This document shows, piece after piece, positions 33,937 through 42,048 of a stretch of DNA of 64,000 bases. The stretch covers positions 124,001-188,000 of the forward strand of contig JAIQGF010000003.1 in the NCBI GenBank assembly GCA_020072845.1. The letters run 5' to 3'. Source of the DNA: Terriglobia bacterium (lineage in GTDB: Bacteria; Acidobacteriota; Terriglobia; Terriglobales; Acidobacteriaceae). The notes beneath the pieces were generated by a model that had not been told where the DNA came from, did no database searches, and saw nothing but the letters and a program-made list of their open reading frames with translations. Every line of letters starts with the position of its first letter. Within the stretch, counting starts at the first letter, position 1. A program made the position numbers and the translations under genes.

Positions 33937-34968
33937 ATGTCTTCGAATACTGGAGTCAGCACAATGGCCGGAAGCGGGTCCCCATCGTCGGGCGCGAAGA
34001 GCGGCGCGACGAGCGTGATGAGCAGGCTGGGGGCGGTGAATCGCGAACTCTGGCTATTGCTGGGCATGTTTGCCATCGCGCTGCTGCTGAATTCGCTGGT
34101 GGCGGAGCGTCGCATGCTGCTCGGCCTCTATGTGCTGCCCACGATCTTTTCGGCGTACTTCTACGGGCGGCGGCACGCGGTGATGACCGCGTTCGCAAGC
34201 GTGTTTCTCATCCTGGCGATCTCCTTTTTCAATCCCGTGGTTCGGGGCAGGAATTTTGAGTTTATCGCCGAGGAGCCGTGGTTCGATTTCATGGTCTGGG
34301 GCGGAACGCTGGTGGTGATCGCGTACCTGATGGGGACGCTGTACGAAAGCAAGGAAGCCCACTTGCGCGAACTGCGGCAAAGTTATGAAGGGATCCTGAT
34401 GATGCTGCAGCACATCGCCTCCGACAATAAGTACAGCCAGAATCACCCCTACCGGGTCTCGCTCACCGCCAGCAAGATCGCCGAGCAGATGGAGTTGGGG
34501 TCGCAGCGAGTCGAAGACGTGCGCGCGGCGGCGCTGCTCCACGAAATTGACAAGGTTGGGATCACGAATGAAATGCTGTACCAGGCTGCCAACATGTCGG
34601 TACAGGAACTGCACGAGCTGCAGGCGAACCTGGAGCAGGGACGGGAAATGCCGCAGACCCAGGGCAGCACGCTGCGGCGCGTGATTCCTCTTTTACTCGC
34701 TCACCACGTGCTCATGGACAAGGCCGAACACTCGCAGAAACTCCCGAATGCGCCGCTGGAAGCGCGCATTCTGCTGGTTGCCGACGTGTACGATTCGCTG
34801 ACCAGCGCCAAGGACTCGCGCATTTCGCCTTCCGAAGCCGTGGAAAGAATCTCGCAGCGGGCGGGCATCGAGTACGACGCCGATGTCGTGGACGCCATGG
34901 TGAAGGTCTTCCGTAAGCGCGGCATGGGACCCGGCGAGCTGGCAAGTTCCTCGTGGTTGAGCGGCTAG
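33937..34968 (+). CDS. Membrane protein with degenerate HD-GYP domain
   Basis: The first 135 residues include a Ser/Gly-rich head and three or four membrane helices. Residues 150-330 resemble an HD-GYP c-di-GMP phosphodiesterase: H170 in NHPYRVS, the HD position read as HE (LLHEIDKVG, residues 201-209), H256-H257, and ADVYDSLTS with D283. The canonical HD is HE and the GYP motif is absent, so metal binding is probably altered. It could be an inactive c-di-GMP sensor or a phosphodiesterase with changed chemistry. Its stop overlaps the convergent gene's stop. Confidence 0.8.
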   Translation: MSSNTGVSTMAGSGSPSSGAKSGATSVMSRLGAVNRELWLLLGMFAIALLLNSLVAERRMLLGLYVLPTIFSAYFYGRRHAVMTAFASVFLILAISFFNPVVRGRNFEFIAEEPWFDFMVWGGTLVVIAYLMGTLYESKEAHLRELRQSYEGILMMLQHIASDNKYSQNHPYRVSLTASKIAEQMELGSQRVEDVRAAALLHEIDKVGITNEMLYQAANMSVQELHELQANLEQGREMPQTQGSTLRRVIPLLLAHHVLMDKAEHSQKLPNAPLEARILLVADVYDSLTSAKDSRISPSEAVERISQRAGIEYDADVVDAMVKVFRKRGMGPGELASSSWLSG

Positions 34969-37703
34969 TCGGCAGCCTGGCGCTGTCCGCCGTCGCGCAT
35001 CTCCAGCCACATCTCCATCACGCGCGCCTTCAGTTCTGCCGTCAATAATTCGTAAGTTCGCTCCGGATTGTCCACCTGCTGCGGCGGATCAATGCGGTCG
35101 CCAAAGGCGAGGTGCAGGCGGGTGAATTTCTGGAATCCCTTGCCGCGCGGCCAGGCTTCGAAAAATCCATCCATGGCCACGGGGTAGATCGGCACTTTCA
35201 GGTGCGTCGCCAGAATGGCCGCGCCTTTCTTGAATACCTTGGGCGTGCCGTCAATGCTGCGCTCGCCTTCCGGATAAAGGATCAGGACCTTGCCGTGACG
35301 CAGTCCGTAGGCGCCGGCGCGCATGGCGGGAACCAGGTTGGCGTCGGGATCAACCGGAATGAGCTTCAGCGAACGGGCCAGGGCGCGCAGGATGCCGTTG
35401 CCAAAGATCTCGCTGGTGCCGACGTAAAACGCGTCGCGCAGGATTGAATAAGGAAGCACACTGACCAGCACCGCTGGATCGAGAAAGCTCTGGTGGTTGG
35501 GGGAGATGATGCACGGCCCGTGCCGGGGCAGCTTCTCGACGCCGGTAACGGTAAGGCCGAAACGATCGCGCACAAAGAGTTGGAAGAGCCGGCCGAACAG
35601 GAACCAGGCGCGCTCGGTGACCGGCTTGCGGCGCGCGACGGCGAGCACTTCGGGATCGGTCGGATCGATGTTGAGAATGGAATCCCAGGCGGCGCGCTCC
35701 TGAACGCGCCCGCTGCGGCCGACGCTCTGGCGCACGACATCCACCAGTTCGCGGACGGTGTAGACCTCGGAAACCACCGCATCGGGCACGCTGGCGCCGA
35801 GCTCGCGCTCCAGCGCCACCAGCAATTCGACGCGCTCCATGGAGTCGAGGCCGAGGTCGAGTTCGAGATTGTCGCGCGGATGAAGCTGCCGCCGGGCCCC
35901 ATCGGCGGCGCGGGTGATGACGGCGACGGCGCGGGCGACGTCCGGGGCCGCAAGCCACTGCCGCTCATCCTCGGTCAGAGTGCGCGCCAGTTCTTCACCT
36001 TCGACCTGGGCGGCGGCTTGCTCCTCCTTGACGCGGCGCTCGACTTCAAAGCGTTTGATTTTGCGCGTGGTGGTGCGCGGCAGATCGTCCTGCCAGATGT
36101 CGAAGCCGAGAATGCGTTTGGTGCTCGGCAACTGCGCCGACAGCGTCTCGATATCGAACCGGATCACCTGACGTGCATTCACGATCTTGCGCTCACGAAG
36201 CACTTCGAAATTAGGCACAACGACGGCGTGCAGGCGCTCGGCAATCGGCTCGCCCGGCCGCCCCTGCAGGCCGAGAACGCAGATCTCCTTGATGAAGGGG
36301 CTCTTCAGGTAGTGCGCTTCGATTTCGTCGGGATGGATGTTCTTGCCGTTACTGAGGACGATGACTTCTTTTTCGCGGCCGGTGATGAATACGTTGCCGT
36401 GACTGTCGACATAGCCGAGATCGCCGGTGTGCAGCCAGCCGTCGCGGATGACTTCGGCGGTGGCATCCGGGCGCGCGTAGTAACCCTTCATGACGAGCGG
36501 CCCGCGGAGCAGAATTTCGCCGACCGCGGGTCCGCCGCCGTCCTCCGGCGGCTTGGCATCGCGCAGCTTGAGCTCCATGCCGGGCAGGGGCTTGCCGACG
36601 GAGCCGATGACGTTGTCGTAGGGCGGAGTGCCGATCGCGCCGCCGGTGGTTTCGGTGAGGCCGTAACCCTGGAGCAACTCGAAGCCCATGGCATAAAAAT
36701 CCCGGGCAATGCCGGCATCCAGCTTGGAGCCGCCGGAGATGAGGTAATGCATCTTCGGTCCCAGTGTCGCGTGGACGGGACGGAACAGCAGCTTGCCCAA
36801 ATTCAATCCGAAGCCGCGAGCGACGCGCGAGACTTGCAGCATCCAGCCGAACGCACTCTCCGCCAGCCGGCCGCGCGCGCCGGCTTGCTTCCGGATGCGC
36901 TCGTGGATGAGGTAGAAAAACTGCGGGACGCAGCAGAACAAGGTAATGTCGCGCTCGCGAAGGGCGCGCAGCAGCTCCGTGGTGTTGAGCGACTCCAGAA
37001 ATACGATGCGGGCGCCTCCGGCCAGCGGCAGCAGCAGGTTGGCCATCTGCGCCAGGGCGTGAAACAGCGGCAGCACCCCGAGAATGGCGTCGCGCGGGGT
37101 GATGTCAATCAGCCGAAATACGCCTTCGGTTTCGGCGTGGAAGTTGTCGTGGGTGAGCATCACGCCCTTGGGATCGCTGGTCGTACCGGAGGTGTAGAGA
37201 ATCGCGGCTGTCTCATCGCCGACAGCGTCAACCGGAGTGAATCCTTCGGAGCCGGCTTTCACGATGGCGTCGAAGTCCGGTCCGGGCAGCGGAGATTCGG
37301 CCGGCTCCAGCAGCAGCAGGCGGATCGGGCTGTCCGCGACAGCGCGCTGGGCGACGGGCAGGTGCTTGGCGTCCACGAACAGCAGGGAAGAGCCGCTGGC
37401 TTGGAGCAGCTTGGCAACCTGCGCAGCGTTAAACGCGGTATCCAGCGGAACCGTAACCATGCCCGCAGCGACCGTACCGAGATAACACGCAATCCAGCGC
37501 GGGCTATTGGCGGCAAGAATGGCGCAACGCGTGCCGCGGTCGAAACCGCTGGTGACCAGCCACGAACCGAGGGCTTCGGCCACGGTGCGCAATTGCGAGT
37601 AGGTGAGGCGCTCGATCTCACCAGCATGGCGCTGGATCTCGACCGCGACTGATTCGGGCCAGCGTTCTACCGACTGGAGAAACCCTTTGTAGAAGTTTGC
37701 CAT
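34965..37703 (-). CDS. Fusion: AMP-dependent acyl ligase, acyl carrier domain, PlsC-type acyltransferase
   Basis: Starting at MANFYKGF (37703), the protein has three parts. First, an ANL-type acyl-activating domain (about 1-560): AAILYTSGTTSDPKGVMLTH near residue 170, GYGLTETTGG, and a YVDSHGNVFITGREKEVIVLSNGKN hinge. Second, an acyl-carrier region with the phosphopantetheine serine in LGLDSMERVEL (about residue 620). Third, a lysophospholipid-type acyltransferase with NHQSFLDP (about 738) and PEGERSIDG. Similar to Aas (acyl-ACP synthetase/2-acylglycerophosphoethanolamine acyltransferase) with an inserted carrier domain, consistent with recycling fatty acids into phospholipid. Confidence 0.85.
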   Translation of the reverse strand: MANFYKGFLQSVERWPESVAVEIQRHAGEIERLTYSQLRTVAEALGSWLVTSGFDRGTRCAILAANSPRWIACYLGTVAAGMVTVPLDTAFNAAQVAKLLQASGSSLLFVDAKHLPVAQRAVADSPIRLLLLEPAESPLPGPDFDAIVKAGSEGFTPVDAVGDETAAILYTSGTTSDPKGVMLTHDNFHAETEGVFRLIDITPRDAILGVLPLFHALAQMANLLLPLAGGARIVFLESLNTTELLRALRERDITLFCCVPQFFYLIHERIRKQAGARGRLAESAFGWMLQVSRVARGFGLNLGKLLFRPVHATLGPKMHYLISGGSKLDAGIARDFYAMGFELLQGYGLTETTGGAIGTPPYDNVIGSVGKPLPGMELKLRDAKPPEDGGGPAVGEILLRGPLVMKGYYARPDATAEVIRDGWLHTGDLGYVDSHGNVFITGREKEVIVLSNGKNIHPDEIEAHYLKSPFIKEICVLGLQGRPGEPIAERLHAVVVPNFEVLRERKIVNARQVIRFDIETLSAQLPSTKRILGFDIWQDDLPRTTTRKIKRFEVERRVKEEQAAAQVEGEELARTLTEDERQWLAAPDVARAVAVITRAADGARRQLHPRDNLELDLGLDSMERVELLVALERELGASVPDAVVSEVYTVRELVDVVRQSVGRSGRVQERAAWDSILNIDPTDPEVLAVARRKPVTERAWFLFGRLFQLFVRDRFGLTVTGVEKLPRHGPCIISPNHQSFLDPAVLVSVLPYSILRDAFYVGTSEIFGNGILRALARSLKLIPVDPDANLVPAMRAGAYGLRHGKVLILYPEGERSIDGTPKVFKKGAAILATHLKVPIYPVAMDGFFEAWPRGKGFQKFTRLHLAFGDRIDPPQQVDNPERTYELLTAELKARVMEMWLEMRDGGQRQAAD

Positions 37704-37805
37704 GAGCGGAAGGTCAAGTTTATCGAACACCGCACTGGGAGCGCAGCAGGAAAGGCGCTGCGGTATTGGTTCGAGCCCGGGTGCGAAGTGAAGTAGCGCA
37801 GCGAG

Positions 37806-38048
37806 CTAGAGCCTGCCGCGCCGATTGCACTGGTCGCGGACGCGATCGAGTTCTTGCCGGCGCTTCTCGGCCTGCCGGCTGTGACGCCCATGTTTGCGAA
37901 CCGCGTTGTCGAGTTGCGCCTCGGCCTTGCGGATCTTCTGTGCACACTTGTCATCCCGGTCACCAGCCTGGGCAGGAACCACGCCCAGCAGGAGCGCGCC
38001 CACGAGCGCTGCTTGCCCGATTCTGCGGAACCATTGATTGCAGGACAT
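37806..38048 (-). CDS. Small exported basic hypothetical protein (80 aa)
   Basis: A signal peptide (MSCNQWFRRIGQAALVGALLLG...AQA, cleaved near residue 28) precedes a short, charged, helical mature part with Cys pairs (DKCAQKIRKAEAQLDNAVRK...VRDQCNRRGRL). Two cysteines 40 residues apart could form a disulphide linking two helices. GAGGA lies 8 bases before the ATG. No family recognised. Confidence 0.6.
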   Translation of the reverse strand: MSCNQWFRRIGQAALVGALLLGVVPAQAGDRDDKCAQKIRKAEAQLDNAVRKHGRHSRQAEKRRQELDRVRDQCNRRGRL

Positions 38049-38336
38049 GAATTCATCCTCGAACGACGCGGCATTTTACACCAGGGCCATCGGGTAGTAC
38101 GCGTGAATTCGCTGTCAGCATGGCGCCGTCGATACGCGTCGAAATGTCGATGCGGGCCTTTAATCTAGGCGCGGCGACGAAGGTGGAGCGCTACCAGATC
38201 AGCGCCGACCCGCGCCGTGGCGGGCGCTCGCGACGAGCAGCATAGGACAGGGCCGGGCCCCACCTTGTCGCAGTGCAGTCGACCGCGTTACCAAAGTAAT
38301 GTTACCTGGTGGCTTGAAATCTCCTTGGGATTCCCC

Positions 38337-38365
38337 TTGACCGTGGATTTTGCGACCGTGATAAT
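38337..38365 (+). promoter_or_regulatory. Strong sigma-70-type promoter
   Basis: TTGACC (38337-38342), exactly 17-bp spacer, GATAAT (38360-38365). The expected start, 7 bases after the -10, coincides with the ATG at 38372. Confidence 0.6.
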
Positions 38366-38371
38366 TGTGCG

Positions 38372-38644
38372 ATGCGGGGGCGCTTTCAATTCGTTGTTGC
38401 GTCTGCTATAGCCTGCGCAGTGATAGTGATTCTGGTGTCGCCAACGGTGCCGTTGCCGCTGACCACGGTACCGAGCAACCACAAGGTGCAGCGCCCCGAC
38501 GTTTCTGTCCATATCACGGCCGTACTTTCGATTACCGGTGTGTTCGACTCCGGCGTCGTGCATGAGATGGTGCTGATGCGATCGGGACACCCGACTGCCG
38601 GCGGCTGCGATATTGTAGACGTGACCACCGCCCGGCTCTGCTGA
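38372..38644 (+). CDS. Small exported hypothetical protein, possibly leaderless mRNA
   Basis: Ninety residues: an N-terminal hydrophobic segment (FQFVVASAIACAVIVILVS, likely signal or anchor) then a short beta-prone part (VSVHITAVLSITGVFDSG) with Cys residues near the end. No Shine-Dalgarno sequence, but a strong promoter ends exactly at the start codon. Composition is compatible with a real protein, yet no family is recognised and overlapping minus frames exist; moderate confidence only. Confidence 0.45.
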   Translation: MRGRFQFVVASAIACAVIVILVSPTVPLPLTTVPSNHKVQRPDVSVHITAVLSITGVFDSGVVHEMVLMRSGHPTAGGCDIVDVTTARLC

Positions 38645-38716
38645 CCGCTCATTTCCGATCCTACCCGGCAGTTTGAGTTTTCCCGCGACTGGGAGGACGA
38701 GCAACTGCACAGAACT

Positions 38717-40195
38717 TTGAGACCACGCAAGTGCCGGAGTCCAATGGGCATGACGAATCCTGTAGTTGAATACTTCAAGTACGCGTCCGAAGCTCCTCTG
38801 CGTTTCCGATCAGCCGGCTCTTTGTCCACGGATTCGGGTTACTTTGCTCTTGGACCGCGGATCACCTGCTACGGCAGGACGGGGGCCGGATACCGCTCCA
38901 AGCGAGCGGATCAGTTGCTCTGTGACGCTTCGAAGTATTCTTCGGCTGAGGGAAGCACACTATGCTTGCCGTTCGATCCTGCCGAAGTAGTCGCCAACCT
39001 CACCCATGAGCGATATCTGCGCGCTACTGCAAGTGCGTATACCACGCGGGAAGAACAGCTCGCGCGGCGGCTGTATTATCTCGTCAGACCTATATTGCGC
39101 TTAGGTCTGCGCAGCCGGCTGCAAAAGTACTATTTGCGCAATTGGCGCAGGCTTCGTTTCCCGAACTGGCCGGTTGATACGACCGTCGACATGCTGATGA
39201 AGAAGCTGCTGGCGCTCGCGGCAAAGGCAGCGGGAGTGGACAGCGTACCGTTTATCTGGTTTTGGCCGAACGGTCATAGCGCCTGCTCGATCATGACCCA
39301 CGACGTGGAAGCCGAGTCGGGGAAACAGTTTTGCTCGACCATCATGGACATTGACGAGGAATTCAATATTCCGGCTTCGTTTCAGATCGTGCCCGAGCGA
39401 CGATATGACGTCTCGGATGGTTACATCGCTGGCTTGAAGGCGAGAGGGTTTGAGGTGAACGTGCAGGATCTGTACCACGATGGCCTGCTGTTCTCGCACT
39501 ACAAGAAATTCAAGGAGAATGCTGAAAAAATTAATCATTACGGGCGCGAGTTCGGAGCCGTTGGATTCCGGTCCGCGGTCCTTTATCGGAATCAGGACTG
39601 GTTTGACCATTTGGATTTCGAATATGACATGTCGGTTCCGAACGTGGCCCACCTGGATCCTCAGCGTGGCGGTTGCTGCACAGTGATGCCGCACTTCATT
39701 GGCCGTATGCTCGAGTTGCCGGTAACAACCACCCAGGATCATTCACTGTGGCACATCCTGAAGGACTACTCGATCGATCTCTGGCGTCGTCAGATGGATC
39801 TGATACGGGAGCAAAACGGGCTGATCAGCTTCATTGTCCATCCCGACTACCTGTTCGATACGCGTGCCCGGGCGGCGTACAGGTGTTTGCTAGCGGCGCT
39901 CAACCAGTTACGATCCGAAAACAACGTCTGGATCGCCCGTCCCGGTGAAGTGAATCGGTGGTGGCGGCAAAGAAGCGAGATGAAACTCGTTTCGAGAAGT
40001 GGACAGTTGGCCATTGAAGGCGAGGGAAGCCATCGGGCGCGTGTTGCATTCGCCAAGATTCAGGGCGATGACATTGTCTACTCCCTGCTGGAGAATGCTG
40101 ATTATGGACACGACACAGGATGCGACAATTTGCGTTTGCCGCAGGGTCTTGGCAGTGACATCGCGAACGCGAACACTTCTGATGCTGCTGATTAG
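38717..40195 (+). CDS. Polysaccharide-deacetylase-like protein
   Basis: A 492-residue cytoplasmic-looking protein (no signal peptide). The motif THDVE (194-198, in SIMTHDVEAESG) is the metal-binding signature of the NodB/CE4 deacetylase fold, and later HPDYLF (about 375) supplies a downstream histidine. The N-terminal 180 residues and C-terminal 100 are unassigned. It lies at the left edge of the EPS locus and shares the THDV motif with the protein at 54790-56451. Probable role: removing acetyl groups from, or otherwise trimming, the polymer. Confidence 0.7.
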   Translation: MRPRKCRSPMGMTNPVVEYFKYASEAPLRFRSAGSLSTDSGYFALGPRITCYGRTGAGYRSKRADQLLCDASKYSSAEGSTLCLPFDPAEVVANLTHERYLRATASAYTTREEQLARRLYYLVRPILRLGLRSRLQKYYLRNWRRLRFPNWPVDTTVDMLMKKLLALAAKAAGVDSVPFIWFWPNGHSACSIMTHDVEAESGKQFCSTIMDIDEEFNIPASFQIVPERRYDVSDGYIAGLKARGFEVNVQDLYHDGLLFSHYKKFKENAEKINHYGREFGAVGFRSAVLYRNQDWFDHLDFEYDMSVPNVAHLDPQRGGCCTVMPHFIGRMLELPVTTTQDHSLWHILKDYSIDLWRRQMDLIREQNGLISFIVHPDYLFDTRARAAYRCLLAALNQLRSENNVWIARPGEVNRWWRQRSEMKLVSRSGQLAIEGEGSHRARVAFAKIQGDDIVYSLLENADYGHDTGCDNLRLPQGLGSDIANANTSDAAD

Positions 40196-40376
40196 CTGAC
40201 GGCCGTGAACTCGCGCTGCTCCGGACTCGAGCGTAACGCGGTACAGTCACTCTCTCACAGTCCGTTAATAGCAATTGAGTCCCATCAGGACTTAGGTTAG
40301 CTGTTTCCTCAAGTCGTAGAGAGTAAGTGCCCGCGCACTTTGATGTAAGGCAATCGTGGTGGGCGAGAGGTCGAAG

Positions 40377-41726
40377 CTAGTAGGCGCCGAAGAAGACAGC
40401 ACGCGGTGTTTGCAGGATGATCTTCAGATCCAACGCGAGCGACGCCGTTTCCACGTACTTGAGATCCAGCCGGACCATCTCGTCGAAGCTGGTACGGCTG
40501 CGGCCGTGCACCTGCCAGAGTCCGGTGATGCCAGGCTTGGCGGCGAGCATACGACGGCGGTGCCAAGTCTCGTAGCGATCAACTTCATAAGGCATCGCCG
40601 GCCGTGGTCCCACCAGTGACATTTCTCCCCGCAACACATTGAAGAACTGAGGGATCTCATCCAAACTCGTCTTCCGCAGCAAGTGGCCGAACGGCGTTAC
40701 TCGTGGGTCCTTGGTGAGCTTGTAAACGCCGTTGCCGTTGCTGTCGGTATGGAGGACGTCGTTAGCGCCGGCGATAAATCGCGTGACATATTCCTTGTGA
40801 ATGTTGTGGTCGCAGTTGGCATACATGGATCGGAACTTCAAGAGCGTGAAGTTGTGGCCATACTGCCCGACGCGGGTCTGCCGGATCAACACTGGTCCTT
40901 TGGAAGTGAGCTTGACTGCGACCGCAACCAGCACAATAACCGGCGAGAGCAGCAACAGGGCGATCGCGCTCCCGACCAGATCGATGGCCCGTTTTAACCA
41001 AGAGCTGGTCGCGTCCGATCGCATGGGGTGGGTGATATCGGGATAGAACGTCAGGTCCGCTTTCCTGGCCGCATCGCCGTTGGGAGGCTCCGGAAACACG
41101 TGGATCGAAATCCTGACGTGACTTTCCTGCTCGGCTGGGATCAGTTTACCCACCAGGCCGGTGAATTTCGCAAGCAGGACGTTCATTGCCACCGAGGGCT
41201 CATCTGCAATCTCGGTGAATAGGACCGCCATAATCGAGCCCGTCTTGTACCAGCCGACGAGGTCGGTGTCGCGGGTTGACGACAGCAAAGCTTCGGCAAG
41301 GCACGCCGGGACGCTATCGCGTCCGCCATTCGCGAACCGTGCGCCACCCTCCACCAGCATGACCAGAAACGGTTTGCCCGAACGCTCGCTCCGCTTGCGT
41401 TCCAGACAGAGAAAACGAAGGAACTCGTCTTCGCTCACAAAGGACCGCTTGCTGAGAGCCGTATTCTGATTGCCGTTGTAGGTGGCGGAGAACAACTCGT
41501 CCGTAGGATATTGCCGCGGCTGCTCCAAGCTGCCGGATACGCGACCTTCGCCTTGCGTACCCTGGTCAGGATTCACACCTGTGCTCTCACCCTTTATCGA
41601 TTCGGACTGTGACCCTGCCGACAGCCCCTGCTTCCGGCTGTGCGCCATCCCGCGGGCATTGCGCCCTGTTGTCGCCAAGCTGCTCCCTCCCCCTGTTGTC
41701 CCAAAAACTTCCGTCTCAGATTGCAA
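40377..41726 (-). CDS. Fusion of GGDEF-like domain and undecaprenyl-phosphate sugar phosphotransferase
   Basis: The C-terminal part (about 245-449) is a PglC/WbaP-type initiating transferase: a single membrane helix (about 247-270), then KFRSMYANCD, LLRKTSLDEIPQFFNVLRGEMSLVGPRP and PGITGLWQVHGRSRTSFDEMVRLDLKY (cited in parts). It starts EPS synthesis by placing sugar-1-phosphate on undecaprenyl phosphate. Residues about 98-215 resemble a nucleotide-cyclase/GGDEF fold, with DTDLVGWYKTGSIMAVLFTE replacing the GGDEF loop, so it is not a working diguanylate cyclase. Start uncertain: TTG 41726 or ATG 41648 (MAHSRKQ). Confidence 0.88.
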   Translation of the reverse strand: MQSETEVFGTTGGGSSLATTGRNARGMAHSRKQGLSAGSQSESIKGESTGVNPDQGTQGEGRVSGSLEQPRQYPTDELFSATYNGNQNTALSKRSFVSEDEFLRFLCLERKRSERSGKPFLVMLVEGGARFANGGRDSVPACLAEALLSSTRDTDLVGWYKTGSIMAVLFTEIADEPSVAMNVLLAKFTGLVGKLIPAEQESHVRISIHVFPEPPNGDAARKADLTFYPDITHPMRSDATSSWLKRAIDLVGSAIALLLLSPVIVLVAVAVKLTSKGPVLIRQTRVGQYGHNFTLLKFRSMYANCDHNIHKEYVTRFIAGANDVLHTDSNGNGVYKLTKDPRVTPFGHLLRKTSLDEIPQFFNVLRGEMSLVGPRPAMPYEVDRYETWHRRRMLAAKPGITGLWQVHGRSRTSFDEMVRLDLKYVETASLALDLKIILQTPRAVFFGAY

Positions 41727-41752
41727 CTACTTGGCTTGCTACCAGTGCTAGA

Positions 41753-41767
41753 GCAACTTCGTTACCA
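41753..41767 (-). promoter_or_regulatory. Sigma-54-like element before the sugar-transferase gene
   Basis: Minus-strand TGGTAACGAAGTTGC matches 8 of 11 fixed positions of TGGCACGNNNNTTGC, including GG and TTGC. It lies about 27 bp before the most upstream start (41726) and about 105 bp before the ATG at 41648. Confidence 0.4.
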
Positions 41768-41846
41768 TGTGTCCGCCTGGCAACATCCAATGCAAGTTGC
41801 TGATTCAGTGATCTTTCCCTGCACTGAATGCGGATATCAACTGTCG

Positions 41847-41863
41847 TCCGACAATTTGTCGGA
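41847..41863. promoter_or_regulatory. 17-bp palindrome upstream of the sugar-transferase gene
   Basis: TCCGACAATTTGTCGGA: two perfect 8-bp arms about a single central base, no adjacent T-run on either strand. It looks like an operator for a dimeric DNA-binding protein, about 80 bp upstream of the sigma-54-like element. Confidence 0.5.
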
Positions 41864-42048
41864 GTGAAAAACGTTGCACCAAGGGGAGGAACATGCTCCG
41901 GCAGCGCCTAACTTCACTGCCGACAATCAGATTCATAGCCTTAAGCAAGATCGAGATCGCATAAACCGCGCACTTTCTCTGGCTTAAGTGTATGACTCCT
42001 CGCACTCCACCTTCGTGCCATGCGACCTACGGGTTCAAGACCATGGCC

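Larger units (their letters stand above)
41727..42048. other. Regulatory gap between kinase and sugar-transferase genes
   Basis: About 320 bp with no supported gene. It holds a sigma-54-like site (41753-41767), a 17-bp palindrome (41847-41863) and an inverted pair CTTAAGC (about 41940) / GCTTAAG (about 41983). The gap suggests the sugar-transferase gene has its own promoter rather than being simply the tail of the export operon. Confidence 0.5.

Noticed and set aside
35493-37652. Long plus-strand frame (about 720 codons) opposite the acyl ligase fusion
   Set aside because: Same reason: low-complexity shadow of a gene with three recognisable domains on the other strand.
37755-37785. tRNA-like TTCGA segment (GGTTCGAGCC)
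   Set aside because: No matching acceptor stem or anticodon arm; the T-arm pairs do not form beyond two bases.
41940-41990. CTTAAGC/GCTTAAG pair as a terminator of the kinase gene
   Set aside because: The arms are about 35 bp apart with no T-run; not a terminator.
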